A DNA stretch of 64,000 nt from Hyalella azteca (lineage: Eukaryota; Arthropoda; Malacostraca; Amphipoda; Hyalellidae), in assembly GCF_000764305.2 (NCBI RefSeq), contig NW_025947153.1, forward strand, positions 1-64,000, in the 5' to 3' direction. This document shows, in pieces, positions 27,801 through 39,800 of this stretch (position 1 is its first letter; each line of letters opens with the position of its first letter). The notes below the pieces were generated by a model. That model made no database searches, had not been told where the DNA came from, and saw only the letters and a program-made list of their open reading frames with translations. A program made the translations under genes and the position numbers.

Positions 27801-30800
27801 ATCGGGCGAGAACCTTTCGAGTTCGCCTTCACTTTCTGATGAGGTTTGCCATGCAACTGGAGTGGCGTCGGAAAACTCTGATGTTGAAGAAACTAATGGA
27901 GCTGCAAAGCCTGACTCTGAAGCTAGCAGCAAAAATGATATTTCGAAAACTAAGCAAGATGCCGTTAACAACGACCAAGGACTTGGTGAATGCAATGATG
28001 ATCAAGCAGAGGTTAGTGCTAATCAACATGTATCCTCTGAAATTCCTCACGCGGATCATGACCGCCAATCGATCACCATGCCAGTCGATCTTTCTAGTAC
28101 TGAGCTGGGTCCTCAAGTAAAACAATTAAACGTTGAACTTTGTGGTCCTAGTGATACTGGAAAACTTCTTGAGAGCGTCACTTCAGTGAAAAGTAAATAC
28201 TCTAGTAAGAACCGTCCTCTCAAACGAACAGAAAAGGCCGATCTCCTGGCCTCTACCCATGTTATGCCGGACCGACCTCATGGTGACTCAAAGTCCACAT
28301 CGAGCGCTAGTTCTGATGTTCCTGCTGCCTCGTTGATTGAGAAACGTTGTACAACTGTCGAAGAGGCTTCATCTTCAACTACTAAAATTTCCGAAAGAAA
28401 TGACGCCGCTAGCAACTCTTTAGCTGAAAGTAATGACCAGCTTCTTATTCTAAATTCTTCTAATAAGGTCTTGGTAGTCGAATCCTCGGCTAATAATAAT
28501 GTACCCGTGAACTCATTATTAACCGAGAATGTTATCGCATCAAAGCCAGTCCCAAAAAGCAAGTGGGTCTTAGGTTCATTCCTTACTGCGAAAAACAGCC
28601 AGTCTTCTGTCTCAAAAGCTGGCGCTAGTCCACAAGCTCCAGCTAATGATCATTCTATTGTCGCTACCCTGTCATCCTCTAATGAAGCGTCAGTATCTGC
28701 CAACATTGCAAATACACCACGTAAAACTCTGCAGCTAAAAGATGAAATGTCTGTAAAGGAAATAGATTCACATAAGCTACTCCCCTCCCTCAACAAGGGA
28801 ACTGGACGTGGCAACACTTCGATAGGTTCCATCAAGGAGGACGGTCAAATGGCAAGTGCCCCGAGTGTCTGTAAACCTACAAACGCTGTCGAATCCAAGA
28901 TTAAGACATCGTTATCCGTTTTAAATTTCCGTGATTTCTCGAAGAGATTTGTTGCTAAGCTGAAACAAGAAGGCAACCCTGCTGCTGAAGCTAATGGCGC
29001 CATTGCCCAAGAGTGCAGAATAGCCAACAAAAAACGACGGGCTGACATATCTAAGAACTCTTCATTGAAGCGCAATTCTAGCAAGGCTGTTGTAGGGGAC
29101 AATAACTTTATTCAGTCTAAGAAGATGAAATCAGCTGTTCTTCCTACCCAACCAGAGACAATGTCTTCCTTGATATTACCTGAAAATCTTCCCGATTCAA
29201 CGGAACCAAAAAATGATACGGATCAAATCCCTAACCGCACCGCAGCGAACGTGAACGAAAGTAAATTGTCCTGCACGTTGGTTGAATCGAATTCTGAATT
29301 TACCATTCTCTCTGCTCTGAAATCTGTCCAGCGTCCATCGAAGGTTGAAACGAATGTCGTCACCAATGATATTTCTTCAAGAAACGCCAATTCAGATCGG
29401 GGAAGTGATGTGCAAGGCGACGGAAATCCTGACTCTTTACCCCTAGATTGTAGAAGGCAGTGTTCCGGAAATGATGCATCGAACTCTCCCCCAGTAATAA
29501 AAAGTGACACAAATAACTCAGCTGTTCGTTCAGAGAGATTCTTTGAACGCTCTGAAGCCGTCATCGATTCTATTGCGCTAGGAGAAGCAATAGAATATAC
29601 CACTCCGAGCGAACTTTCGTATTCTAAGCAAACCATTGATTCAAAGACCCAAACTAAAATTGCATGTGCTACGAGTCAGCAAGATGGCGATCATCTTAGC
29701 TCTGATTTATCTCCTGCTGAAAAAATTAAGCTCTCCTCTGAGATAAACTTGGCAGTGGAATCAACCGTTTCCTCTGAAAATAGTTCTCAGATGGCTCAAA
29801 AATTTATCTCATCAACGAATAACATCACTCAGGAATCTCCATCTTGTTCATCGCTAAATCTATTTATATCAACAACAACAGGGTCAGCTATGCATTCAAT
29901 GAACGACAAAACACCAGCTTCGTATGCAGCAGGTAATGAGCTTACATCGATTGAAAAAACTCCAAAAGACGCGCTCATTCTTCCTAGTGACGGCTCAGCA
30001 AAACCTGCAACGGTGCTCAAGCTAACATTAGAATCCGATGAGCATTCTTCTCATTCAGCATCGAACGAGACAAAGTCCAAAGAAGACTCGGATTGTTCTA
30101 AAAACCTATCGTGTTTGAATGAAATGTCTCGTGTCTCAGCTTTGGAAAGACAGGGCAGTTTATCTATACCCTCTGGTAAGAAAATTAAATTGTCGTCTTC
30201 AATGGAAATTTTTGAGGTAAAGAAGAATTCATCGGGAAAAATAAATGGCTCGTCATTTTCTTCTGGAACCCCATCAAAGTTATCCGAGTCAAAAAACGCG
30301 CAGACTTCGCCCAATACAAAAAGAAAATCGTTATCTAAAACACATGGCCAAACAACTCGGTCGCGAACTACTAGTAACCAGTCATCTTCAGAGACAAAGA
30401 CACGGTTTTCGTTGTCGTCAACTAGAGAGCAGAATGCGACTTCGAGCGCAACAGATGTTGAGGCTAAGAAGTCTCAACTTGTGCTGGATTCAAAACGACA
30501 ATCATCCTTCGTACCGAGAAAAAATTCGTCCCCTAAAAGAGAAGGCAAATCATCCAATCAGATAAAAGGCACACTTTCGTCTCAAAAAGAAGGCATAGCT
30601 TCACCTCAAACAGAATCTCAGCCTTCGCCTCTAACAGAAGGCAATCCTATGTCCCAAAACAGAGATGTGCCATCGTCTCGTGAAAAAGAAAAATTATCTT
30701 TACAAGGAAAAAACAAATCGTCATCTAACACCAAGAACACGTCATCATCTGAGACCAAGGATAAGTCGTCATCTGAGACGAAGGATAAGTCATCTGAGAC

Positions 30801-33800
30801 CAAGGATAAGTCGTCATCTGAGACCAAGGATAAGTCGTCATCTGAGAAGAAGGATAAGTCGTCATCTGAGAAGAAGGATAAGTCGTCATCTGAGACCAAG
30901 GATAAGTCGTCACCTGAGACGAAGGATAAGTCGTCATCTGAGACCAAGGATAAGTCGTCATCTGAGACGAAGGATAAGTCGTCATCTGAGACCAAGGATA
31001 AGTCGTCATCTGAGACCAAGGATAAGTCGTCATCTGAAACCGAGGTTAAGTCGTCATCTGAGACCAAGGATAAGTCGTCATCTGAGATCAAGGATAAGTC
31101 ATCATCTGAGACCAAGGATAAGTCGTCATCTGAGATCAAGGGCAAGTCGTCATCTGAGACCAAGGATAAGTCGTCATCTGAGATCAAGGGCAAGTCGTCA
31201 TCTGTGACTAAGGAAAATTCGTCATCTGATACCAAGGACAGGCCATCGTATGAGACAAAGGGCAAGTCCTCTGGGACCAAGAATAAGTCCTGTGAGACTA
31301 AGAGCAAGTCGTCTGAAATAAAAAATGATTCGCCTGAAACAAAAGACAAGTCGTCTGAAACAAAAAATAATTCGTCTGAAACAAAAGGCAAATCGTCTGA
31401 AATAAAAGACAAGTCGTCTGAAACAAAAGACAAGTCGTCTGAAACAAAAGACAAGTCGTCTGAAACAAAAGACAAGTCGTCTGAAACAAGAGACAAGTCG
31501 GCTGAAACAAAAGGCAAGTCGTCTGAAACAAAAGACAAGTTGCCTGAAACCAAAGACAAGTCGTCTGAAACCAAAGACAAGTCGTACAAGGCAAAACACT
31601 CATTTGAAAGAAACAGTAAATCGTCTGCGGTTAGCACTTTGTCGTCGGAAACAAAAAACATACATTCGTCCAACTCCAAAGATACATCGTTGGCTTTCAA
31701 AGACCCACCACCATACTCAAAAGATCGAGCTTCATACTCTAAAAGTCGAGCATCACACTCAAGGGATCGATCATCACATTCGAACAATCGATCACCACAC
31801 TACTCAAAAGATCGAACATCACACTCAAAAAATCGATCATCACACTCAAAAGATCGATCATCACACTCTAAAGATCGATCATCACACTCTAAAGATCGAT
31901 CTTCCCGCTCAAAAGATCGATCTTCACACTCGAAAAATCGAGCGACACACTCCAAAGATCAAACGTCGCGCTCTAAAGATCGATTGTCACACTCAATTGA
32001 CCGATCGTTACATTCTACAGACAAATCCACTTCTAAAGACGAGTCATCTCATTCCAACGACAATTCTTCTCATTCTAAAGATAAATTGCCCCATCCTAAA
32101 GACAAGTCATATTCTAAAGACAGATCAACTCATTCTAAAGAAAAATCGACACACATTAAAGACAAGTCGTCTCATTCTAAAGACATGTCATTAGATTCTA
32201 AAGATTGGTCCTCGGTTTCTTCTACTAAAGACAGCTCGATTTCTTTGGGCGATTGCTCCGCCTTAAGGTCCAGAGGGATTGCTTCGGAATGCGCCAAACC
32301 CGATTCGCGATCAAATTTCAAGGAAAAAACGGGCACCGAAAAGATTGTGTTCCGCTCTAAATCTGTATCGTTAAGTGGACCTCATCCTGGAGCAAGTTCA
32401 AAAATTTCAGGTGAACCTAATGATTCAACGGAAATCTCTAGTGATAGTGATGTTTCGGAATTAATGGAAGACAAATCTGCTAAAAAATTGGGTGGACCGT
32501 CAGTCTTGATCGACATGTTGGTGGACAAGTCTATTGGGTCGCTCACTGCCTCAAATGTGAAATGCGACAAAGAAAACCAGAATCTACTTGACGAAATAAT
32601 AAATCATAAAAATAAGGGTGATGACCTGAAAAATCTTGCTCTTGATCAGAATTTGACGACAGACGCTGAAAAAACACAAACCGCTGTTCCAACTCTTGAG
32701 GCCAACTCAGAAACCCAAAACCGTTCTGTGGCTCCCTCCCATCATGCATTTACTTCGGAGGATAACCAGTCAAACAAGTTGCATTTGGATGAAAAGGCAA
32801 CTGAGAATGAAGAGGAAGCAGTTCGAATGAGGAATGAATTTGGTGCCATGCAGGCATTACTTGGAAGTAATACGGAGCAATTGAAATTTGGCGGTCTTTC
32901 AGGAACCAAGTCGTCTGATTTGGAAACGAAATTGCTTCGCTCCGAAAAACAACTGCCTGGTGAAATTAACAATCTTTCTGAAAAGGCGCCCGGCCTCGGA
33001 AATTCGCCTAGACTTGAAAATTTGTCTGTCCTTGACAAGTCACATGGCCTTATCAAGTCGACTTACCCTGACAATTCACATGACTCTAACAAGTCACTTG
33101 GCCTTTACAAGTCGCCTGGTTCTGACAAGCCGTCTGGCTCGGACAAGTCTACTGTCCCTGAGAATTCACCTTGCCCTGACAAATCATCCTTCTCTTACAA
33201 GTCGCCTGGTTCCGACCACAAGTCGCCTGGTTCTGACCACAAGTCGCCTGGTTCTGACCATAAGTCGCCTGGCTCTGACCACAAGTCGCCTGGCTCTGAC
33301 CACAAGTCACCTGGTTCTGACCACGAGTCGCCTGGTTCTGACCATAAGTCGCCTGGCTCTGACCACAAGTCGCCTGGCTCTGACCACGAGCTGTCTCTTA
33401 TACACATCTAGATGTGTATAAGAGACAGTGCCGAAGACCACCACTGCCCGGAATGTAATGGACCATCATGATTCCTGCCTTCCGGAACGTAGCCTTCAAC
33501 ACTTCTGGACAATCATATCTTGGCCGTGCGTCGAGCCAGCCCTCGGTCGAACGGCCAATCGTCGAAGGACGATAAATTTTGGAACAGAACTATGCTATCT
33601 GAAACCTAACGTCGGATTAGATGAACGTAAAATTACGTAATTTAATGATGCCAAGAAGTCCTATTCCATCCGCGGCCTGGTGGTGCACGGCAGGTTTTAT
33701 GCAAGGCCGGAGGAGAACAAAGCCGAGTGGTTCACGGCTGATTGGTGGTTGTCCGGAGAGATCCAAGGCGTTCGATTCAGGGCTTATTGGTGCACGAAAT

Positions 33801-36800
33801 TGGTGGTGCACGGCTGCGCTTCCTCCACTAAGAGACTGCACGCCTGACGCCTGAAAAACTTTTTTTTTACAGTCCGAACTAAGGCAGTCCGGCCCATCGA
33901 GATGGGCTCATCGGCGAGTTCATCTCGATGATCTGTGATCATTGTGCCAGTGTCGCTGTGATTTCCGTATTAGGAGGTTGTGTTACTGTCGCTCCCATAT
34001 CCGCACTGAAATGTCGTGCGCGGCAGAGGGGCAGCCCAGATGGAACTAAAGCCCCGTCCACACGCTCAAACTTATCGTCAGTCTTGCATGTCATGGCAAA
34101 GTTTGACAAGAACTGAAAAACTGACCGACAAGACGGAAGACTGACAATCTTGCACGCTATTAAAATTTTCCTTCAGTCTTGTGCGCTATCGGCAATGGAG
34201 GAGCTAGTGCATCTCGCTAGTGATTGCAGCTTGTGCCACCAAAATCAGATTAAAGCGATGCAAACATACGCGGTGGTCCCGAAAATGTTTTTTTTTTAAA
34301 TACCACAATAAGGGTTAATAGACAGCATCCCTACCAGCTCCAGGCAAAATTGACAACTTCATTTTGTCACATTCTGTTCGATAAAGTTTATTTTCTTCGC
34401 AACAAAATCTCTATTTGCTGTAGGATCAACTTCTTTGTACTTAGCAATCAATGCCGCAAAGGCCAGTGCTCTCTTGCTCTTGTCGCTGTAGATTTTTGAT
34501 TGCATTTACCCCAAAGAAGGGAAACTAAGGTATAATTCGATAAACTCGCCAAAAGAAATCGTGAAACCAGTGCCGGATATATTGAGATATGAAAAACTAG
34601 AGCTAGCGAAGAACAATGTCCCAGCTCTCAACAGCAATATAGATTGAGATAGCGTAAAAAATTGACCAATTAGTCGGTTGCCCGTCCACACACTCAAACT
34701 TATCGTCAGTCTTGCATGAACCCAAAGGTCTCGCCCGTCCGTCTTTTCCAGGTTTGTCAAACCTCAAGCTCCAGTCACCCGACATGCAAGATGTCAAACT
34801 TTGAGCGTCCACACGCTCCGTCTTGGTCAATCCTGACATGACATGCAAGACTGACGATAAGTTTGAGCGTGTGGACGGGGCTTGAGTCTCGATCCCAGCG
34901 CATGTGCGTAGTGGAAACACGCACGCCACATTTGAAGCCCAGCCATGGGGCTTAAGGTACACGAGCCGACTAAATGCATCGATTAGTTGAGTCGACTAGT
35001 GGACTCAAATAATATTTGTGATGATTAACGTCTTCAGAGGCGACTAGCTGGTGCATTGCACGCAAAGCAGCTCAAGTTGTTTCAAGCCAGTCAAGACTCA
35101 AGTGAGCCCAGTAGCGCCTCGGCTTTCATAGTGAGCATAACTGCGTCGCTCGCTCCTGCTTGTCTCTTAGCCGCTGTAGTATGCACAACTGTGGAGTTCT
35201 CGCTTGCTTCCACCATGCAGTTACCTTACTCGACAACTCCCAACGTCGCACTGGCGGACTTGCCGGACTGTACCGTAAACACTCTCCTCGTGTATAGGCT
35301 CTCAGCCCGCGAAACTGTAGTCGAATCAACTAATCGACGCGACCAGTCGCCCCGTGTATAAACACCTTCATTGTTCTCAGGCCAGTCACAATCGTTCCGA
35401 ATCAGTACCGTAGTGAAAAAGGGTCTTTAAGCCCCGTCCACACATCCAAACTTATCGTCAGTCTTGCATGTCATGCCAGGTTTGATCGACAAGAAGGAGT
35501 GTGTAGAATGGAGACGCTCAAAGTTTGACATCTTGCAAGACGAGTGGGCGGAGTTTGAGGTTTGACATACCTGGAAAAGACGGACGGGCAAGACCTTTGG
35601 GTTCATGCAAGACTGACGATAAGTTTTAGTGTGTGGACGGGCAACCAACTAACTGTTCTAAATTTTACTCTATCTCAGCCTGTATTGATATTGGGAGCTG
35701 TGACATTGTTTCTCGCTAGATCTAGTTTTTCACATCAAAATGTCACCTCAAGATATCCGACACTGGTCTCAATATTTCTTCTGTGAGTTGATCGAATTAT
35801 ATCGCAGTATCCCTTGTTTGTGGCAAATTCAGTCAGAAAGCTACAGTGATAAGAACAAGAGAGCACCTGGCTTATGCGGTATTGATTGCTAAGTGCAAAG
35901 AAATTGATCCTACAGCAAACAATGACTTTTTAACGAAGAAAATAAACTCTCCCGTACGGTTTATCGAAAAGAATGTGCCAAAATGAAGTCGTCAATGAGG
36001 TTTTGTGCTGGTAGGGATGCTGTCTATCAACCCTCATTGTGGTATTGGAGGCTGCTTCTACCTCCTCCATGGCCGAGAGCGCACTAAACTGGAATAAAAT
36101 TTGAACAGTGTGGACGCTCGTCAGTCTTCCGTCCTGTCTGTCAAACTTTGGCATAACGTGTAAGACTGACGATAAGTTTGAGTGTGTGGACTGGGCTTTA
36201 CTTCAGCGGGAGCGACGTAGTACAAGCTAGGTTAGGTCTGAGCGAATGAGAGTCGGCTTGTCAGTCCGACTGTCCGAGACTCCGAGTCCGACTCAGTCGT
36301 GTTCTGCCAGCCCGTCTGTGAGGTTCTATCCTCACACCGCTCTTCTGACTACCGATACTCTACCCTACCGCTATAACTCGTGGCTGTGCTTTAGAAACCA
36401 GCAGAGTAATGTTTGAATGTCTGCTTCGCTGGTTTTTGGAAATTTAACTTGCATCTCGTTTTGAACCGATCTTTATAGAAATGAAATAATGTTTTAGCTA
36501 TCTACGTGAATTGATGTTTTAATGAACTGAAACACAGTGCAATATAAAATCAGCTACAGAAGCTATATTCAGATTGGTCATCATACAACAAGATAGTTAA
36601 CCGGCGTTTGGTCGTAGAGCTCGTTCCTACTGACATGCTGAAAAGTACGGCGAACGTTGTATGAAAATAGTTCTTTACTCCAACTTTGTGTGCGTCGGAA
36701 TATAATTGAGTTTGCGATCATCGCTGTCCACGCTTCATGGAATTTCTGAAATCGTCATATAAAAGTAAAGTTTCCATACAATTAACTGGAGAGTCCCTCT

Positions 36801-39800
36801 CTCCCATCAATACAGAATTCTCTTGAGTGATGCACACCTCCGTGCTGCTCAGATTGCTGTTTGCATTGTGCGCCGGTTTGGTCTTTCTCGCACCATCAGC
36901 ACTCCAACCACTCGCTTTGCCGCTCAGGAAACTGACCCTGCCAATCGAGCCTCCCACGTTCTATCCGCTTGCTTAAAAGGCAACCTATGTCATTTACTCG
37001 GGTAGTAAATAACATACTTTTTTACTTTTAACTACTCCTTTCCTGCCTATAGATTTTATTCACACAGTGATTCACACGAGTCACTGTTGGAGAATATTGG
37101 ACCTTCCGTATGTTGTTACGTGCATTGATAAATCCACGAATTGTCCGTTGTTTTTTCGTCTAACGGACGTTTCTGTGGCTTGGCTTGTGGATGGTTCAGT
37201 TACAAGGAAAAGTTTCTCGAACACATATGACTGAACTTCGTGCAAGAACTTTTATCACAATTCAGCTCGCGTTTAGGTCGTGTGATTTTCATACAACCTA
37301 AACTTACACTTCATTAACAAGTAATGCGGCTATACGGATTTAACCCGCCACGACGCCGTGCTCGCCATCGTCCTGCTGGGCGTGCGAGACTCGCCGTCCG
37401 AGCAACAGCCTCTCGACAAACTCAAAGGTTCTTATTATATACATATATATATTATACATATAATAACCCTTGTTATATTTTAATGTGCTTTTTTGATATA
37501 ATAATATTCTATTATTTATCAAGTAACTGATTCAATATTATTTATTCGTTAAGAAACTAATGATCCCTACATTATTTATTAATAGTACTGATTGTATCAT
37601 AGGTATATATTGTAATATTAAAAAGAATCTTAGTGAATAATTTATTAATATCGTGAATATACATGTACATTTAAAGTCTTGACTGCAGTATTATATGTTT
37701 GTCTTGTAAGCTCAGTTATAGGATCTATAGTTTTTATTACAACACTTCTCTTTAACTCCATTTATTGTTGTTTGTTTGTCTGATACAAATCTTATAATCG
37801 ATATTTAATACACTCCTACCCGTTCAATCGATCTAAAATTTTGCACACATGAGTAAAGTCGGAGACAATGCTTGAATCAATTAAATGCATGTATATATGT
37901 AACATCGGAAACTCTGGCCTCTTTAGAAGTGTTGTCTTTAAAAAAGGTAATTTTTAAACGCATATTTTTAACATTGTTCTTCCAAACGTCGCCCGTGTCG
38001 CAGTGGTGGTGGCAGTGGGCGGGTGCGGCAGAGTTGGTCTGCCTGATGACGTCACTTTCGTGCAAGTCGCTGGAGAACAACAGCTGCTGGAACAGCTCGT
38101 CACCGTGGTCAGGACGTGGGATCCTGATATTCTCATGGGCTACGAAGTGAGGATTGTCCTAGCCTTCTTTTTTCGCTTTCTTTTATAATTTATATGATAA
38201 AGAAAAAGTCTATTAAGAGGTTAGGATTGTCGTATCCTTCTTTTTTTTGTTATTTCTATATGATAAAGAAAAAGACTATTCTCGTGGACTACGACGTTAG
38301 GATTGTAATATCCATCCTACTTTTTTCCTTTGTTAACAATAAAGAAAAATACATTCTCATGGGCTACGAGGTGAGGATTGTCCTATCTTTCTTTTTTGTT
38401 ATCTTCTATATAATAAAGAATAAGTCTATTCTCATGAGCTACGAGGTTAGGATTGTAATATCCATCCAACTTTTTTCCTTAACTTGTTAATGATGAAGAA
38501 AAATACATCCTCAAGGGCTACGAGGTAAGGATTGTCATATCAATCCTCCTTTTTTCATCTTTTAAATGATAAAAAATGAACAAGGTATCTTTCTTGGCTA
38601 AAGGAAGGGAACATACTGTATATGCTCAAGTATCTTGTCTCAGGTGATACTCGATTACCATGGTTTATCAGATGGTCGTACTAAAAAAATTATTAAAACT
38701 GAATCTAAGATGACGACTGGCATGCAGCATCTTCGAAAGTTTTCCGGTTATAATGTTTACATTTTATTAAAATCTTTCATAGCTGCACTGCAATTATTTG
38801 TTCGACTGAGACCTAAATTCAACTTCCATTAAGTGACTCGAACTTCGTTTCTGCACGTTGAAGTGCAAACTTCATGTTCTACGATGTGGCTACTTGTATT
38901 ACAAAATTTCACCGATTCGGCATTAAAAGTAGAACAATGTTTTCATATTCTCGATGTAGAATTTGACTTTCCATGCAACTGAACATGGTTTCTGAATATT
39001 TTTATGTTTCACATATTTCAACTGTATTTTTAATTCATTCTTGGAACATTTAACAACAATTTTTTAAAACGTTTTTTCTCGTCAAAAAATTTTTGTTCTT
39101 CTTTAATTTTTGTTTTTGTTTAATTTGTTTAATTTTTTTTTTTTTTGTTTTTCTTTAATTTTTGTTCTTCTTCGACGATCCTAAAATATAGGTGTTATTG
39201 TTTCCAATAGACAAGCCTAAATCGAAGGTGCTTTTTCTGGATAATACTGTATATCGCTCTTGATATTTTTGCAGGTGCATGCTGAACAGCTCCTGGGGCT
39301 ATTAGGAGCTGGATGTTTGGTTTTCGTTATTTCGAACTGTAGACAACCCTTAAACACCGCCTGACACGAGTAACCAGAGCAATATTGTCACAAGGATACT
39401 ACATGTATATATATATAGTATCCATCCAAATATATTCATTCCTATATGCTTGCAAAAAATAATACGTTCTAGTGAGCACAAAATGAGTTGCACTGATGGT
39501 TGCCGCCACGTACGACAACTTTAAAATGTTCTCTGTTGCGTACAAACGTCCTCATGTTGCTACACTCAATAGTTTACGTATAATTTAAGACCTGGTTCTG
39601 ACCACGAGTCGCCTGGTTCTGACCATAAGTCGCCTGGCTCTGACCACAAGTCGCCTGGCTCTAACCACAAGTCACCTGGTTCTGGCCACAAGTCGCCTGG
39701 CTCTGACCACAAGTTACTCGGTTCTGGCCACAAGTCGGCTGGCTCTGATCACAAGTCGCCTGGCTCTAACCACAAGTCACCTGGTTCTGACCATAAATCG

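Larger units (their letters stand above)
33429..39589. other. Misassembled block inserted into exon G
   Basis: It starts at the adapter and ends where the coding repeat resumes. The left part (33429-37343) parallels intron 6 in the same order: repeat A, Harbinger-like element, TIR element F, a second Harbinger-like element, then repeat B. The right part (37344-39589) parallels 51671-54473, covering most of exon K, intron K, exon L and most of intron L. It therefore appears to join two separate REV3L intervals from another haplotype or paralogous locus. The stretch 36201-37196 has no counterpart elsewhere in the window and shows nothing I recognise. Confidence 0.88.

Noticed and set aside
30665..31207. 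ORF of ISRHLRPR repeats (+ strand)
   Set aside because: Frame-shifted shadow of the SSETKDK array; it lacks splice continuity.
30618..31787. 389-codon antisense ORF of LSLVSDDD repeats
   Set aside because: It is the exact reverse of the SSETKDK and SSHSKDR coding arrays, with no independent coding features.
31604..32194. ORF rich in DHHTQKI repeats
   Set aside because: Frame-shifted shadow of the SSHSKDR array.
33391..33428. A natural Tn5/IS50 insertion or palindromic regulatory site
   Set aside because: The sequence is the engineered mosaic end in the head-to-head form made by mate-pair circularisation; no IS50 sequence flanks it.
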